From Pantoea alhagi (GTDB lineage Bacteria; Pseudomonadota; Gammaproteobacteria; Enterobacterales; Enterobacteriaceae): a stretch of DNA of 64,000 nucleotides. This document shows positions 18,263 through 26,967 of this stretch, one piece after another. The position numbers were made by a program, and so were the translations under genes. Within the stretch, counting starts at the first letter, position 1, and every line of letters starts with the position of its first letter. The DNA lies in assembly GCF_002101395.1 (NCBI RefSeq), contig NZ_CP019706.1:1550001-1614000 (forward strand), read 5' to 3'. The notes beneath the pieces were generated by a model. That model was not told the DNA's origin, ran no database searches, and saw only the letters and a list, made by a program, of their open reading frames with translations.

Positions 18263-18952
18263 ATGAAAAAAATACGTCATATTTGGCGAAGCACACTATT
18301 AACTTTATTTTGTATATTATTTACGTTTGCAGTACAGGCTGATAAAAATACGTTAACAGAGAAAATTAATGCGTTAGTGAATGGCTCCTCAAAAAATAGC
18401 GCAGCCAATGTCACGCGCCATGTAATTTTATTAACATCTTCTGAGAAATTAGCTTCGCTATGTGCCGATCCACATCTTTCTCTGAGCGGTAATCAGCGCC
18501 TGACTGGCCAGAGAACGGTCGTTGCCCGCTGCGGCAATAAAAAGCATTTCCTTCAGGTGCGGATAGAAGCAGAAGGCAGCTGGTGGGTTGCGGCAAGGGA
18601 TTTAAAAAAAGGCAGTGTGCTTGGCCCTGACGATCTCATTCAGCGCAGCGGATCGCTGACAAATTTGCCCGCAGATCTCGTTATGCAACCCAGCGCTCTT
18701 CAGGGCGCGGTCTTAACCCGCCCTGTGCGTACCGGCCAGCCATTAACAAAAAATCAGCTGCGTAAAAGCTGGCGTATCAATCGTGGCGAAGAAACAGACG
18801 TTATCGCTTATGGCAACGGCTTTCATATCATGGCCAGAGGAAAAGCGCTGGATAATGCGGCAGTTAACGATCCTGTGCGGGTACGTATGAAAAGTGGTCA
18901 ACTGGTAACGGGTAGCGTTAATAACGACGGTAGCGTGCGGATAAATTTGTAG
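18263..18952 (+). CDS. flgA: Flagellar P-ring assembly chaperone FlgA
   Basis: Periplasmic chaperone for FlgI. The ATG at 18263 begins MKKIRHIWRSTLL, a Sec signal peptide ending near FAVQA. The mature protein has the C-terminal SAF domain (WVAARDLKKGSVLGPDDL, VLTRPVRTGQPLTKNQLRKSW, NDPVRVRMKSGQLVTGSVNNDGSVRI). The product has 229 residues (E. coli 219). A TTG two codons earlier is an alternative. No strong ribosome site is visible. Confidence 0.94.
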   Translation: MKKIRHIWRSTLLTLFCILFTFAVQADKNTLTEKINALVNGSSKNSAANVTRHVILLTSSEKLASLCADPHLSLSGNQRLTGQRTVVARCGNKKHFLQVRIEAEGSWWVAARDLKKGSVLGPDDLIQRSGSLTNLPADLVMQPSALQGAVLTRPVRTGQPLTKNQLRKSWRINRGEETDVIAYGNGFHIMARGKALDNAAVNDPVRVRMKSGQLVTGSVNNDGSVRINL

Positions 18953-18959
18953 TTTCATC

Positions 18960-18986
18960 TTTAGGTATCCGTAAAAACACCGATAT
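18960..18986 (+). promoter_or_regulatory. Candidate FliA promoter of flgMN
   Basis: A -10-like ACCGATAT (18979-18986) lies 45 bp before flgM. It matches 6 of 8 positions of the FliA -10. At 15-bp spacing the -35 position is TTTA, the same deviation seen upstream of flgK. A class 3 promoter for flgMN is known in Salmonella, which is the main reason to list it. Confidence 0.35.
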
Positions 18987-19031
18987 TATTAGTAACGCAA
19001 GAGGTAAACATCCAGGTTTCGGAGAAAAAAT

Positions 19032-19328
19032 ATGAGCATTAACCATACGCTGAAAACGCAACTTGTTACGCCAGCCCATGTTCAGCAGGAAGTAAAGCTC
19101 GCTCAACGGAATCTGGCTAACAGCGCACCAAAAGAAAATGCCACGTCTGAGAAAGGCACTGATGTCAAACTCAGCGCCTTAACGCAACAGATCAAAGCCG
19201 ATGACTCGCGCGATATCAATCTGGATCGCGTCGAAAAAATTAAAGATGCTATCCGTAACGGCGAACTGAAAATGGATTACGAAAAAATCGCTCAGGTGCT
19301 GATGCAAAATATTCTCGACGATCGATAA
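19032..19328 (+). CDS. flgM: Anti-sigma-28 factor FlgM
   Basis: Cytoplasmic inhibitor of FliA that is exported through the finished hook-basal body. The product has 98 residues (E. coli 97). The C-terminal FliA-binding half is conserved (RVEKIKDAIRNGELKMDYEKIAQVLMQNI), and the N-terminal half is low-complexity as usual. A GGAG ribosome site precedes the ATG. It lies between flgA and flgN. Confidence 0.95.
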   Translation: MSINHTLKTQLVTPAHVQQEVKLAQRNLANSAPKENATSEKGTDVKLSALTQQIKADDSRDINLDRVEKIKDAIRNGELKMDYEKIAQVLMQNILDDR

Positions 19329-19336
19329 AAGAAATA

Positions 19337-19783
19337 ATGATGCAAACCTTACTGACGACGCTGATTAAACTACAGGATACGCTTAATGAACTGGACGCAG
19401 TACTGGCCGAGGAAATTAAGCAATTAAGCCATGCTCAGGTTAATGCTGTTGCGCTGCAACAGCTCTCTGATATCAAAAGCAGCCTGTTAGCTACGCTGGC
19501 GTGGCATGATGAACAAAGGAAGCAGACAGAAAAAGATCTACATCTGCAGGCGCCCTATGAGCAACAGCCGACGCTGATGGGCCACTGGAACAGGATATTG
19601 CAGTCAACCCAAAAAGCACGAGACATGAATCTGCAAGCCAGCCATTTGCTTGATATTCACATGAAGAAATTACAAAGCTTCAGCAAAATTTTGAATAAAT
19701 CTGCCGCGTCGCCCGGGCTGTATACCGCAGGTGGACAGTCCGAAAATAACGGAAAAGCGCGCGCTTACAATATTACTATATAA
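19337..19783 (+). CDS. flgN: FlgK/FlgL export chaperone FlgN
   Basis: Cytoplasmic chaperone for the hook-associated proteins. The 148-residue, mostly helical product starts at one of two adjacent ATG codons (19337 or 19340), 8 bp after flgM. Its length (E. coli 138) and position after flgM support the call; the sequence is only moderately conserved, as is normal for FlgN. Two terminator-like hairpins follow. Confidence 0.88.
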   Translation: MMQTLLTTLIKLQDTLNELDAVLAEEIKQLSHAQVNAVALQQLSDIKSSLLATLAWHDEQRKQTEKDLHLQAPYEQQPTLMGHWNRILQSTQKARDMNLQASHLLDIHMKKLQSFSKILNKSAASPGLYTAGGQSENNGKARAYNITI

Positions 19784-19813
19784 AAACAATATGTCTCTCT
19801 TGTGTGACTTGCC

Positions 19814-19840
19814 AGCTTTCTGACCAGAAAGCTTTTTTTT
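19814..19840 (+). terminator. Terminator after flgN
   Basis: An 8-bp perfect stem (AGCTTTCT / AGAAAGCT) with a GACC loop is followed by eight T residues. It ends the flgAMN transcript. Confidence 0.85.
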
Positions 19841-19868
19841 GCTATCAAAACTTCAGCAGACCCTAACG

Positions 19869-19899
19869 GCGGCAGGAAAACTTCCCTTGCCGCTTTTTT
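19869..19899 (+). terminator. Second hairpin with T-run after flgN
   Basis: A stem of GCGGCA with TGCCGC, extended by GG/CC pairs, is followed by TTTTTT. It may back up the terminator 30 bp upstream. Confidence 0.65.
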
Positions 19900-19908
19900 A
19901 TGCCTGCA

Positions 19909-19925
19909 AATTGGTCCTACCAAAA
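19909..19925. promoter_or_regulatory. LldR operator O1
   Basis: AATTGGTCCTACCAAAA closely matches the E. coli LldR operator (TTGGTNNNACCAA). It lies 210 bp upstream of lldP. A second copy is 118 bp downstream, close to the two-site layout known for E. coli lldPRD, where LldR represses by looping and can activate when lactate is bound. Confidence 0.8.
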
Positions 19926-20028
19926 CCAGCTGTTTGTGACTTTTCTTCCACCATTAAATTAAAGCGTTAAGCAAAGATTGCATTCTGTTCACCGTCAGAT
20001 AAACAATAATTTAACATCTCTATTCCTT

Positions 20029-20040
20029 TTGGTCAGACCA
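20029..20040. promoter_or_regulatory. LldR operator O2
   Basis: TTGGTCAGACCA forms the inverted TTGGTC/GACCA pair of the LldR family. It lies 85 bp before the lldP start, and the promoter should lie between O1 and O2. Confidence 0.8.
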
Positions 20041-20124
20041 GCAATGGGTTATGCCCAGTCTGACTGCGGTATCGCTTTCCGCCGTATCGGATAACAAGGC
20101 GTAACGCTCAGGAGAACCGTAAGC

Positions 20125-21786
20125 ATGCAAACATGGCAGCAACTCTACGATCCGCTGGATAATATTTGGCTATCAAGCCTGATTGCCGCGCTTCCCATTC
20201 TGTTTTTCTTTTTCGCCCTGACGCGGCTGCGGCTGAAAGGCTATATCGCTGGCACTATTACCGTGTTAATCGCGCTGGCTGTGGCCCTGCTGTTTTATCG
20301 TATGCCGCTCGATCGGGCGCTGGCTTCCGCCATTTACGGCTTTCTCTACGGTCTCTGGCCTATCGCCTGGATTATTGTTGCTGCCGTTTTTGTTTATAAA
20401 ATCACGGTGAAAACCGGACAATTTGAAGTTATTCGTAACTCCATTCTTTCTATTACCGAAGATCAACGGTTGCAGATGCTGATCGTCGGCTTTGCTTTTG
20501 GATCTTTTCTGGAAGGGGCCGCAGGCTTCGGCGCGCCGGTGGCGATTACCGCTGCGCTGCTGGTCGGGCTGGGTTTTAAACCGGTTTATGCCGCCGGGCT
20601 GTGCCTGATTGTCAATACGGCACCGGTCGCCTTTGGCGCGATGGGTATTCCGATTATTGTCGCCGGGCAGGTTACCGGCATAGATGCGATGGCCATCAGC
20701 CAAATGGCCGGACGCCAGCTGCCGCTCCTGACCATGATTGTGCTGTTTTGGGTGATGGCAATTATGGATGGCTGGCGCGGCGTAAAAGAGACCTGGCCTG
20801 CGGTAATGGTCTCCGGCGGATCTTTTGCTATCGCCCAGTATCTGACCTCTAACTTTCTGGGGCCGGAGCTGCCGGATGTGATTTCTGCTCTGGTCTCTCT
20901 GCTCTGTTTGACGCTGTTTTTGCGCGTCTGGAAGCCGGTACGTATTTTCCGCTTCGATAATCAGGAAAACGCTGACGCTTCCGCGCGCAGCGCTACCCGC
21001 TACAGCGCGGCGCAGATTACCCGCGCCTGGATGCCGTTCCTGTTTTTAACCATTACCGTCACGCTGTGGAGTATCCCACCGTTTAAGGCATTGTTTGCCT
21101 CCGGCGGTGCGTTTTATGACTGGGTTTTTACCTTCGCCGTGCCGTTCCTCGATCAGCAGGTGATTAAGATGCCACCCGTGGTGAATGCCGCCACGCCTTA
21201 TGCCGCTATTTACAAATTCGACTGGTTCTCTGCCACCGGTACCGCAATTTTTATCGCTGCGCTGCTGTCGATTATCTGGTTAAAAATGCGTCCCGCTCAG
21301 GCGGTAAGCGCCTTTACCGAGACGCTGCGCGAGCTGGCATTACCCATTTATTCTATCGGCGCGGTACTGGCCTTTGCTTTTGTCTCCAACTATTCGGGCC
21401 TCTCCACCACCCTGGCACTGGCGCTGGCGCATACCGGCAACGCATTTACCTTTTTTTCACCTTTCCTTGGCTGGCTGGGGGTTTTTCTTACCGGTTCTGA
21501 TACCTCTTCCAATGCGCTGTTTGCCGCGCTACAGGCTACGACCGCCCAACAGATTGGCGTGCCTGAAGTGCTGCTGGTCGCTGCTAATACCACCGGCGGC
21601 GTTACCGGCAAAATGATTTCACCGCAGTCGATCGCTATCGCCTGCGCGGCGGTTGGGCTGGTTGGTAAGGAGGCCGATCTCTTCCGCTTTACCGTCAAAC
21701 ACAGCCTGATTTTTACCTGTATTATCGGGGTGATTACTTCGCTACAGGCCTGGGTTTTCCCATGGATGATCCCCGATGCCGGATGA
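20125..21786 (+). CDS. lldP: L-lactate permease LldP
   Basis: Inner-membrane proton symporter for L-lactate, also taking D-lactate and glycolate in E. coli. The 553-residue protein (E. coli 551) has about 12-13 membrane helices and the highly conserved FGSFLEGAAGFGAPVAITAALLVGLGFKP and FLTGSDTSSNALFAALQ segments. An AGGAG ribosome site precedes the ATG. It is the first gene of lldPRD and overlaps lldR by 11 bp. Confidence 0.98.
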   Translation: MQTWQQLYDPLDNIWLSSLIAALPILFFFFALTRLRLKGYIAGTITVLIALAVALLFYRMPLDRALASAIYGFLYGLWPIAWIIVAAVFVYKITVKTGQFEVIRNSILSITEDQRLQMLIVGFAFGSFLEGAAGFGAPVAITAALLVGLGFKPVYAAGLCLIVNTAPVAFGAMGIPIIVAGQVTGIDAMAISQMAGRQLPLLTMIVLFWVMAIMDGWRGVKETWPAVMVSGGSFAIAQYLTSNFLGPELPDVISALVSLLCLTLFLRVWKPVRIFRFDNQENADASARSATRYSAAQITRAWMPFLFLTITVTLWSIPPFKALFASGGAFYDWVFTFAVPFLDQQVIKMPPVVNAATPYAAIYKFDWFSATGTAIFIAALLSIIWLKMRPAQAVSAFTETLRELALPIYSIGAVLAFAFVSNYSGLSTTLALALAHTGNAFTFFSPFLGWLGVFLTGSDTSSNALFAALQATTAQQIGVPEVLLVAANTTGGVTGKMISPQSIAIACAAVGLVGKEADLFRFTVKHSLIFTCIIGVITSLQAWVFPWMIPDAG

Positions 21787-22546
21787 AATAAGGCTGGCCG
21801 ATCGGCTGGCAGAGCAGCTGCGTCAGTTTATCGCCGAACAGGGTTTACAGCCTGGTGCGAGACTGCCTGCAGAGCGGCTGCTCGCGCAGCAGCTGGCGGT
21901 TTCGCGCTCTTCGCTGCGTGAAGGGCTACAAAAGCTGATCGGCGAAGGCGCGTTGATGAGCCGACGCGGGGGCGGCAATTTTGTGGCGGATCAGCGCGAC
22001 GACTGGCCCTCTGCCCGGCTGGTAATGCCGCTCAGTACGCTGTTGGCTGACGATCCAGGTTACCGCTATGACGTACTGGAAGCGCGGGTTGCGATTGAGT
22101 CCAGCACCGCCTGGCATGCGGCACGGCGCGCCACACCGGAAGATAAGGCGCATATTCAGCGCTGCTGCCAAATGATGCTACAGGTCAGCGACCGTGACGA
22201 TCCTGACCTGGCCGCCCATTCTGACGTACGTTTTCATCTGGCGATCGCTGAAGCATCACATAACCTGGTGCTGTTGCAGGCGATGCGCGGCCTGTTTGAT
22301 CTGCTGCAGTCGTCAGTCATGCAGAGCCGCCAGCGGATGTATACCGCGCCGGAGATTTTCCGTCAGCTGGCAGTGCAGCATGAAGCGATCTGTCAGGCTA
22401 TCGTGACAGGCGACGCCGACCGCGCGCGCAGCGTCACTATCCACCATCTTGAATTTGTCGACGCCACCATGCGTAACCTGCATGAAGAAGAGGCGCGACG
22501 GGCGCGCAGTATGCGCATTCCGGACAGTAAGCGAGGACAACCGTGA
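21776..22546 (+). CDS. lldR: L-lactate-responsive GntR/FadR-family regulator LldR
   Basis: Controls lldPRD in response to L-lactate. The 256-residue protein has an N-terminal winged helix (RLPAERLLAQQLAVSRSSLREGLQKLIGEGALMSRRGGGNFV, about residues 27-70) and a C-terminal FCD effector domain with the metal-binding His residues in VRFHLAIAEASHN and LAVQHEAIC. It is about as long as E. coli LldR (258). It overlaps lldP at its start and lldD at its end. Confidence 0.97.
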   Translation: MPDEIRLADRLAEQLRQFIAEQGLQPGARLPAERLLAQQLAVSRSSLREGLQKLIGEGALMSRRGGGNFVADQRDDWPSARLVMPLSTLLADDPGYRYDVLEARVAIESSTAWHAARRATPEDKAHIQRCCQMMLQVSDRDDPDLAAHSDVRFHLAIAEASHNLVLLQAMRGLFDLLQSSVMQSRQRMYTAPEIFRQLAVQHEAICQAIVTGDADRARSVTIHHLEFVDATMRNLHEEEARRARSMRIPDSKRGQP

Positions 22547-23727
22547 TTATCTCATCAGCAAAAGATTACCGTGCCGCCGCCAGGGCTAAAGTACCGCCCT
22601 TTCTGTTTCATTACGCTGACGGCGGCGCCTATGACGAATATACCATGCGTCGCAACAGTGAAGATCTGGCGCAAATTGCGCTGCGCCAGCGGATTTTACG
22701 CAATATGTCTTCGCTGAGCCTGGAGACCCGGCTTTTTGGCGAAACCCTGTCGATGCCGGTGGCGCTGGCACCGGTAGGGTTGTGCGGCATGTATGCGCGA
22801 CGGGGTGAAGTACAGGCCGCCAGGGCAGCTGATAAAAAAGGCATTCCCTTTACGCTTTCCACCGTATCTCTCTGCCCGATAGAGGAGGTTGCCCCGGCTA
22901 TCCAGCGTCCGATGTGGTTCCAGCTTTATGTGCTGCGCGATCGCGGTTTTATGCGCAATGCGCTGGAACGGGCGCAGGCGGCGGGCTGCTCGACGCTGGT
23001 ATTTACCGTGGATATGCCGGTACCAGGCGCACGTTATCGCGATGCCCATTCCGGCATGAGCGGTCCAAATGCAGCCATACGTCGTTATATTCAGTCGGCG
23101 CTCTATCCACAATGGGCTTGGGATGTCGGGCTGCATGGTCGCCCGCACGATCTGGGCAACATCTCCGCCTATCGCGGCGAACCGACCAAACTGGAAGATT
23201 ATATTGGCTGGCTGGGCAACAATTTTGACCCGTCGATCTCCTGGCGCGACCTGGAATGGATCCGTGATTTCTGGAAAGGCCCAATGGTGATTAAAGGCAT
23301 TCTCGATCCGGAAGATGCGCGTGATGCGGTGCGCTTCGGCGCCGATGGCATTGTGGTTTCTAACCACGGCGGACGTCAGCTGGATGGGGTGCTCTCTTCT
23401 GCGCGGGCGTTGCCGGCCATAGCGGATGCGGTGAAGGGCGAGCTGGCGATTCTGGCCGATGGCGGCGTGCGCAGCGGACTGGATGTGGTGCGCATGATCG
23501 CGCTGGGCGCGGATACGGTCCTGCTGGGCAGAGCCTTTCTCTATGCACTGGCGGCAGCGGGCGAAGCAGGCGTCACTAACCTGCTGAACCTGGTAGAAAA
23601 AGAGATGCGTGTGGCTATGACCTTAACCGGCGCGCGCTCAATTGCAGAAATCACGCGCGAATCGCTGGTGCAGGCGGTATCACCGATGCAGCCAGATGCG
23701 CTGGCAAAAGCGGTGGCCAACGGCTAA
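22543..23727 (+). CDS. lldD: L-lactate dehydrogenase (quinone-linked, FMN) LldD
   Basis: Membrane-associated flavoenzyme that oxidises L-lactate to pyruvate and feeds electrons to quinone. The 394-residue protein (E. coli 396) starts at GTG overlapping the lldR stop (GTGA). FMN-binding and active-site segments are intact: the base His275 in VVSNHGGRQLDG, Lys251 in MVIKGIL, TVDMPVPGARYRD, and ILADGGVRSGLDVVRMIALGADTVLLGR. A strong hairpin follows. Confidence 0.98.
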   Translation: MIISSAKDYRAAARAKVPPFLFHYADGGAYDEYTMRRNSEDLAQIALRQRILRNMSSLSLETRLFGETLSMPVALAPVGLCGMYARRGEVQAARAADKKGIPFTLSTVSLCPIEEVAPAIQRPMWFQLYVLRDRGFMRNALERAQAAGCSTLVFTVDMPVPGARYRDAHSGMSGPNAAIRRYIQSALYPQWAWDVGLHGRPHDLGNISAYRGEPTKLEDYIGWLGNNFDPSISWRDLEWIRDFWKGPMVIKGILDPEDARDAVRFGADGIVVSNHGGRQLDGVLSSARALPAIADAVKGELAILADGGVRSGLDVVRMIALGADTVLLGRAFLYALAAAGEAGVTNLLNLVEKEMRVAMTLTGARSIAEITRESLVQAVSPMQPDALAKAVANG

Positions 23728-23761
23728 AGGCGTGATGCCGGAGCCGCCAGCCACAACGTAA

Positions 23762-23785
23762 AGGCTCCGCCCGAAGGCGGAGCCT
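23762..23785. terminator. Hairpin between convergent lldD and chemoreceptor gene
   Basis: A perfect 10-bp stem (AGGCTCCGCC / GGCGGAGCCT) with a CGAA loop lies between the two convergent stop codons. There is no T-run on either side, so it could end transcription in both directions only weakly or act as an RNA-stabilising stem. Confidence 0.6.
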
Positions 23786-23789
23786 GTAA

Positions 23790-25733
23790 TCAGAACTGCT
23801 CCCAACCGCAGGCGGCGGCGGGCGCGGCCTGCTTTTTCGCAGCGACAACGTAGCGTGATTCCTGGGCAACAGCACTACGTGTGGCAACACTCTGCGGGGC
23901 CGTTTTGAACACGGCCACCGTCTGTTCCAGCTGCCTCGCCTGTTCTTCCAGCGAAGAGGCCGCAGCAGAAGACTCTTCCACCAGCACGGCGTTCTGCTGC
24001 GTTGTAGTATCCATCTCCGTCATCGCCTGACCGATCTGCGTAATCCCCCGGTTCTGTTCTTCAGAAGCGTGGGCGATTTCATGCATGATGCTGCTCACCT
24101 GTGAGACCGAACGGACAATATCTTCCATTGCCTGACCGGCGCTGCTCACCAGACGTGAACCGTTATTCACCTTTTCACCCGCCTGGTTAATCAACGCTTC
24201 GATTTCACGGGCCGCCGTTGCACTGCGCTGGGCCAGGCTGCGTACTTCGCCCGCCACCACGGCAAAGCCACGTCCCTGTTCACCGGCGCGCGCGGCTTCT
24301 ACCGCTGCGTTCAGTGCCAGGATGTTGGTCTGGAAAGCGATGCCGTTAATCACATTGATGATGTCGGCAATTTTGCGCGAGCTGGTGCTGATCTCTTCCA
24401 TCGTTATCACCACATCCTGCACGATTTTACCGCCACGTCCGGCATTCAGCGTCGCTTCCTGCGCCAGGCTGCTGGCCTGATGCGCATTTTCTGCGTTCTG
24501 TTTCACGGTAGAAGTAAGCTGTTCCATACTGGCGGCCGTTTCCACCACCGCCGCCGACTGCTGCTCGGTACGTGAAGAGAGATCGATATTTCCGGCGGCG
24601 ATTTCTGCCGAGGCGCGCGCCACGTTATCTACCCCCTGACGCACCTGAACGATAATCTCTTTCAGGTTCTGGTTCATGCGGCCTACCGCCTGCATTAACT
24701 GGCCTGGCTCATCGCCTCGCTGCGTATCGATATGGGCAGTCAGATCGCCTGCGGCAATTTGGTTGGCTACCTGCAAGGTTTCACGTAACGGCTGGGTAAT
24801 ATTGCGCGTAATTCGCCAGGCGATGATTAATCCTGCGAGCACGCCCAGTATCGCCGCGCCATACATAATGACATTGGCTTGCGTAATGGTGTTCGTCACA
24901 TTCGCCATCTGTCCCTCGTAGAGATCGTTGACCGCAGCATTCAGTTTTCCTGCCATGGCGGTCAACCCGGCGGACTGACTCTCCTGATGAGAAAAAGCAG
25001 TCTGATAACTATCCAGCGTTGCGCTCAGGCGCGCCGTATCCAGTATTAACCCGGCAACCCAGCTGGTTTCACCGCTCGTCAGATGGCTTTTCAGCAGCTC
25101 GGCGCGCTGGGTTACCGCGCTGAGCTTATTCACGATATTGGCTTTTTGCGCCTCATCCGGCTTAGCAATGAAGTCTGGCCAGGCTTTCAACGCATGCTGA
25201 ATAGCACTTTCCAGACGAGAAGCCGCCAGTACGATGCCCGCATCGGTAGCCACCTGGCCAGATAGCGCTTCACTGCTGCGACCATAATCAGCCAGCGTAT
25301 GAATATTCATCTCTTTTAACAGCGCGCTACGCTGATTAACTGCGCTGACAAAACTGTCTCGCTGCGTAAGGTAGCTTTCTGTTACCTGTTTCATCATATC
25401 CAGCTTCGCTTTCCCTTCAGGGTGCCAGCTAAACTGGTAAAGTGACTGCCCCAGCTGTTTTACCTGCTGTAAAGCCTGCGTATTTTCAGTGCTGTAGCGG
25501 CTTTCGCCGGTATATTGATAAAGCGTGCGGTTAAGGCGAGCCACATTAAGCTGCTGCACCATGTTTACGATAATTTGCTGTTTTTGCGCATCCGTCTGGG
25601 TATTGTCAAAGCCTTTAATACCGGCTCCCGCAATCACAACCATGATCAAGAGCACCAGAATAAAACCAGATGTGAGTTTCTTACCCACGCTTAAATTATT
25701 AAAACCTGCCACCAACGCCGCCAAACCGCTCAT
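23790..25733 (-). CDS. Methyl-accepting chemotaxis protein
   Basis: Complete transmembrane chemoreceptor of 647 residues. It has a first membrane helix at about residues 21-44, a long periplasmic sensor region of about 240 residues predicted as mostly helical, a second helix near 286-306, HAMP, and a signalling domain with the conserved tip ALNAAVEAARAGEQGRGFAVVAGEVR. The C-terminal GWEQF resembles the NWETF tether for CheR and CheB. It lies outside the flagellar block, next to lldPRD, but has a near-consensus FliA promoter. Its ligand is unknown; the position after the lactate operon is suggestive at most. Confidence 0.95.
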   Translation of the reverse strand: MSGLAALVAGFNNLSVGKKLTSGFILVLLIMVVIAGAGIKGFDNTQTDAQKQQIIVNMVQQLNVARLNRTLYQYTGESRYSTENTQALQQVKQLGQSLYQFSWHPEGKAKLDMMKQVTESYLTQRDSFVSAVNQRSALLKEMNIHTLADYGRSSEALSGQVATDAGIVLAASRLESAIQHALKAWPDFIAKPDEAQKANIVNKLSAVTQRAELLKSHLTSGETSWVAGLILDTARLSATLDSYQTAFSHQESQSAGLTAMAGKLNAAVNDLYEGQMANVTNTITQANVIMYGAAILGVLAGLIIAWRITRNITQPLRETLQVANQIAAGDLTAHIDTQRGDEPGQLMQAVGRMNQNLKEIIVQVRQGVDNVARASAEIAAGNIDLSSRTEQQSAAVVETAASMEQLTSTVKQNAENAHQASSLAQEATLNAGRGGKIVQDVVITMEEISTSSRKIADIINVINGIAFQTNILALNAAVEAARAGEQGRGFAVVAGEVRSLAQRSATAAREIEALINQAGEKVNNGSRLVSSAGQAMEDIVRSVSQVSSIMHEIAHASEEQNRGITQIGQAMTEMDTTTQQNAVLVEESSAAASSLEEQARQLEQTVAVFKTAPQSVATRSAVAQESRYVVAAKKQAAPAAACGWEQF

Positions 25734-25770
25734 AGCTCACCTTTATGTTAAAAACTGGGACGATGTAGGG

Positions 25771-25797
25771 TTATCGACTTGGTTAAGCCACGCTTTA
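25771..25797 (-). promoter_or_regulatory. FliA (class 3) promoter of the chemoreceptor gene
   Basis: The minus strand reads TAAAGCGT, then 11 bp, then GTCGATAA. This matches the FliA -35 (TAAA) exactly, the 15-bp spacing exactly, and 7 of 8 positions of the -10. The -10 is 37 bp before the ATG at 25733. It ties this receptor to the flagellar regulon. Confidence 0.85.
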
Positions 25798-26000
25798 GGA
25801 AATTTACCAATAAAAAGCGAGGCTTTGAGCAAAGAGAGGCCATTAACAGGAGATGAAGCGTTTAATTTCACTTATTGCCGCCAGAACAGGGCAGTCAAGG
25901 ATAAAAAAGTAAAGTCACTGAATTGTTAAATATCAGTAACCAATTTGATAAATAAATATCTTCCGGCATCCCACTGATCTGGCTGTAACGGTGCCCGTCT

Positions 26001-26049
26001 GGCTGCCAGCAGAGAAGGCGGGCAGCCAGCAGAGAAGGCAGGCAGCCAG
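26001..26049. repeat. 20-bp tandem repeat, about 2.5 copies
   Basis: The unit GGCAGCCAGCAGAGAAGGCA is repeated at 26001-26020 (two mismatches), 26021-26040, and partly at 26041-26049. It lies just downstream of the yneE stop, in a 238-bp stretch between the FliA promoter (ending 25797) and yneE that otherwise holds no gene. Confidence 0.9.
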
Positions 26050-26055
26050 ATAAAG

Positions 26056-26967
26056 TTACGTCAGCACACAGTTTGCATCCGGGCGTATCCTTTCTGGTCC
26101 GGGTCGATCGAGCATTTCACACAGAATAATTTCAATGCCGTTACACAGAGCGCTAAGCGGCAAATCATTAGCCGAAGTGCCAAAGGGGTCCTCCAGCTCC
26201 TCCGCCAGGGACTCCAGCGATAAAAAGGTGTAGGAGATAAATACCGATACCAGCGGCGTCAGATAATGCAAATCGGCCACCAGCGCAAACGGCAGCAGCG
26301 TGCAAAACAGGTAAACCGTACGGTGCAGAATCAACGTATAGGCAAAGGGAATCGGCGTATTGGCGATGCGATCGCAGCCGCCCAGCACTTCCGACAGCCG
26401 GTTGAGATTGGCATCAATGCTGGTGTAAAGCAGATCGCTTATCTGCCCGGCGCGGCGTTGCTCGCCCAGCCAGTGGCCCATGCATAACAGCAGACGGTTG
26501 GTGGGCTGGGGGCTGGCCTCAACCTGCGCTAAATATGGCTCAGGCACCAGGCGGCGTAAATCAGCCTGCGGGCTGGTATGCCGTAGTTGATGCTTCATGC
26601 TCCAGGCAAAGGCAATGAGCAATTTGCTGAACAGAAGAATATGCTGTTCATCGTGCAACACGCTTTTCACCTGACGCAGCAGCGAGCGCTGGGTAATCAA
26701 CAACGTTCCCCACAGCTGACGCGCTTCGGTATAGCGCGCATAGCTGGCATTATTACGAAAGCCAAGAAAGATCGCGATCGCGATACCCAGCAGGCTGAAT
26801 GGCGCGGTCGTCAAATGAATGCCGATACGCTCATACCAGTGAAAACAGATAACCGCGATAACTGACATGATCAGGTTCAGGCTCAGCCGGAACAAAATAT
26901 CGGGCAGCACCGATCCATGCCACACGAACAGGCGGAAGAACCAGTGCTGATGGGGACGAACAATCAT
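26056..26967 (-). CDS. yneE: Bestrophin-family membrane protein YneE
   Basis: Putative anion channel of the bestrophin/UPF0187 family. The 303-residue protein starts with MIVRPHQHWFFRLFVWHGSVLPDI, which aligns with E. coli YneE (304), and keeps SLLGIAIAIFLGFRNNASYARYTEARQLWG and IPFAYTLILHRTVYLFC. About four membrane helices are expected. The ATG at 26967 overlaps the stop of the upstream MFS gene (ATGA-type overlap); a GTG one codon earlier is less likely. Function in enterobacteria is not established. Confidence 0.93.
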   Translation of the reverse strand: MIVRPHQHWFFRLFVWHGSVLPDILFRLSLNLIMSVIAVICFHWYERIGIHLTTAPFSLLGIAIAIFLGFRNNASYARYTEARQLWGTLLITQRSLLRQVKSVLHDEQHILLFSKLLIAFAWSMKHQLRHTSPQADLRRLVPEPYLAQVEASPQPTNRLLLCMGHWLGEQRRAGQISDLLYTSIDANLNRLSEVLGGCDRIANTPIPFAYTLILHRTVYLFCTLLPFALVADLHYLTPLVSVFISYTFLSLESLAEELEDPFGTSANDLPLSALCNGIEIILCEMLDRPGPERIRPDANCVLT

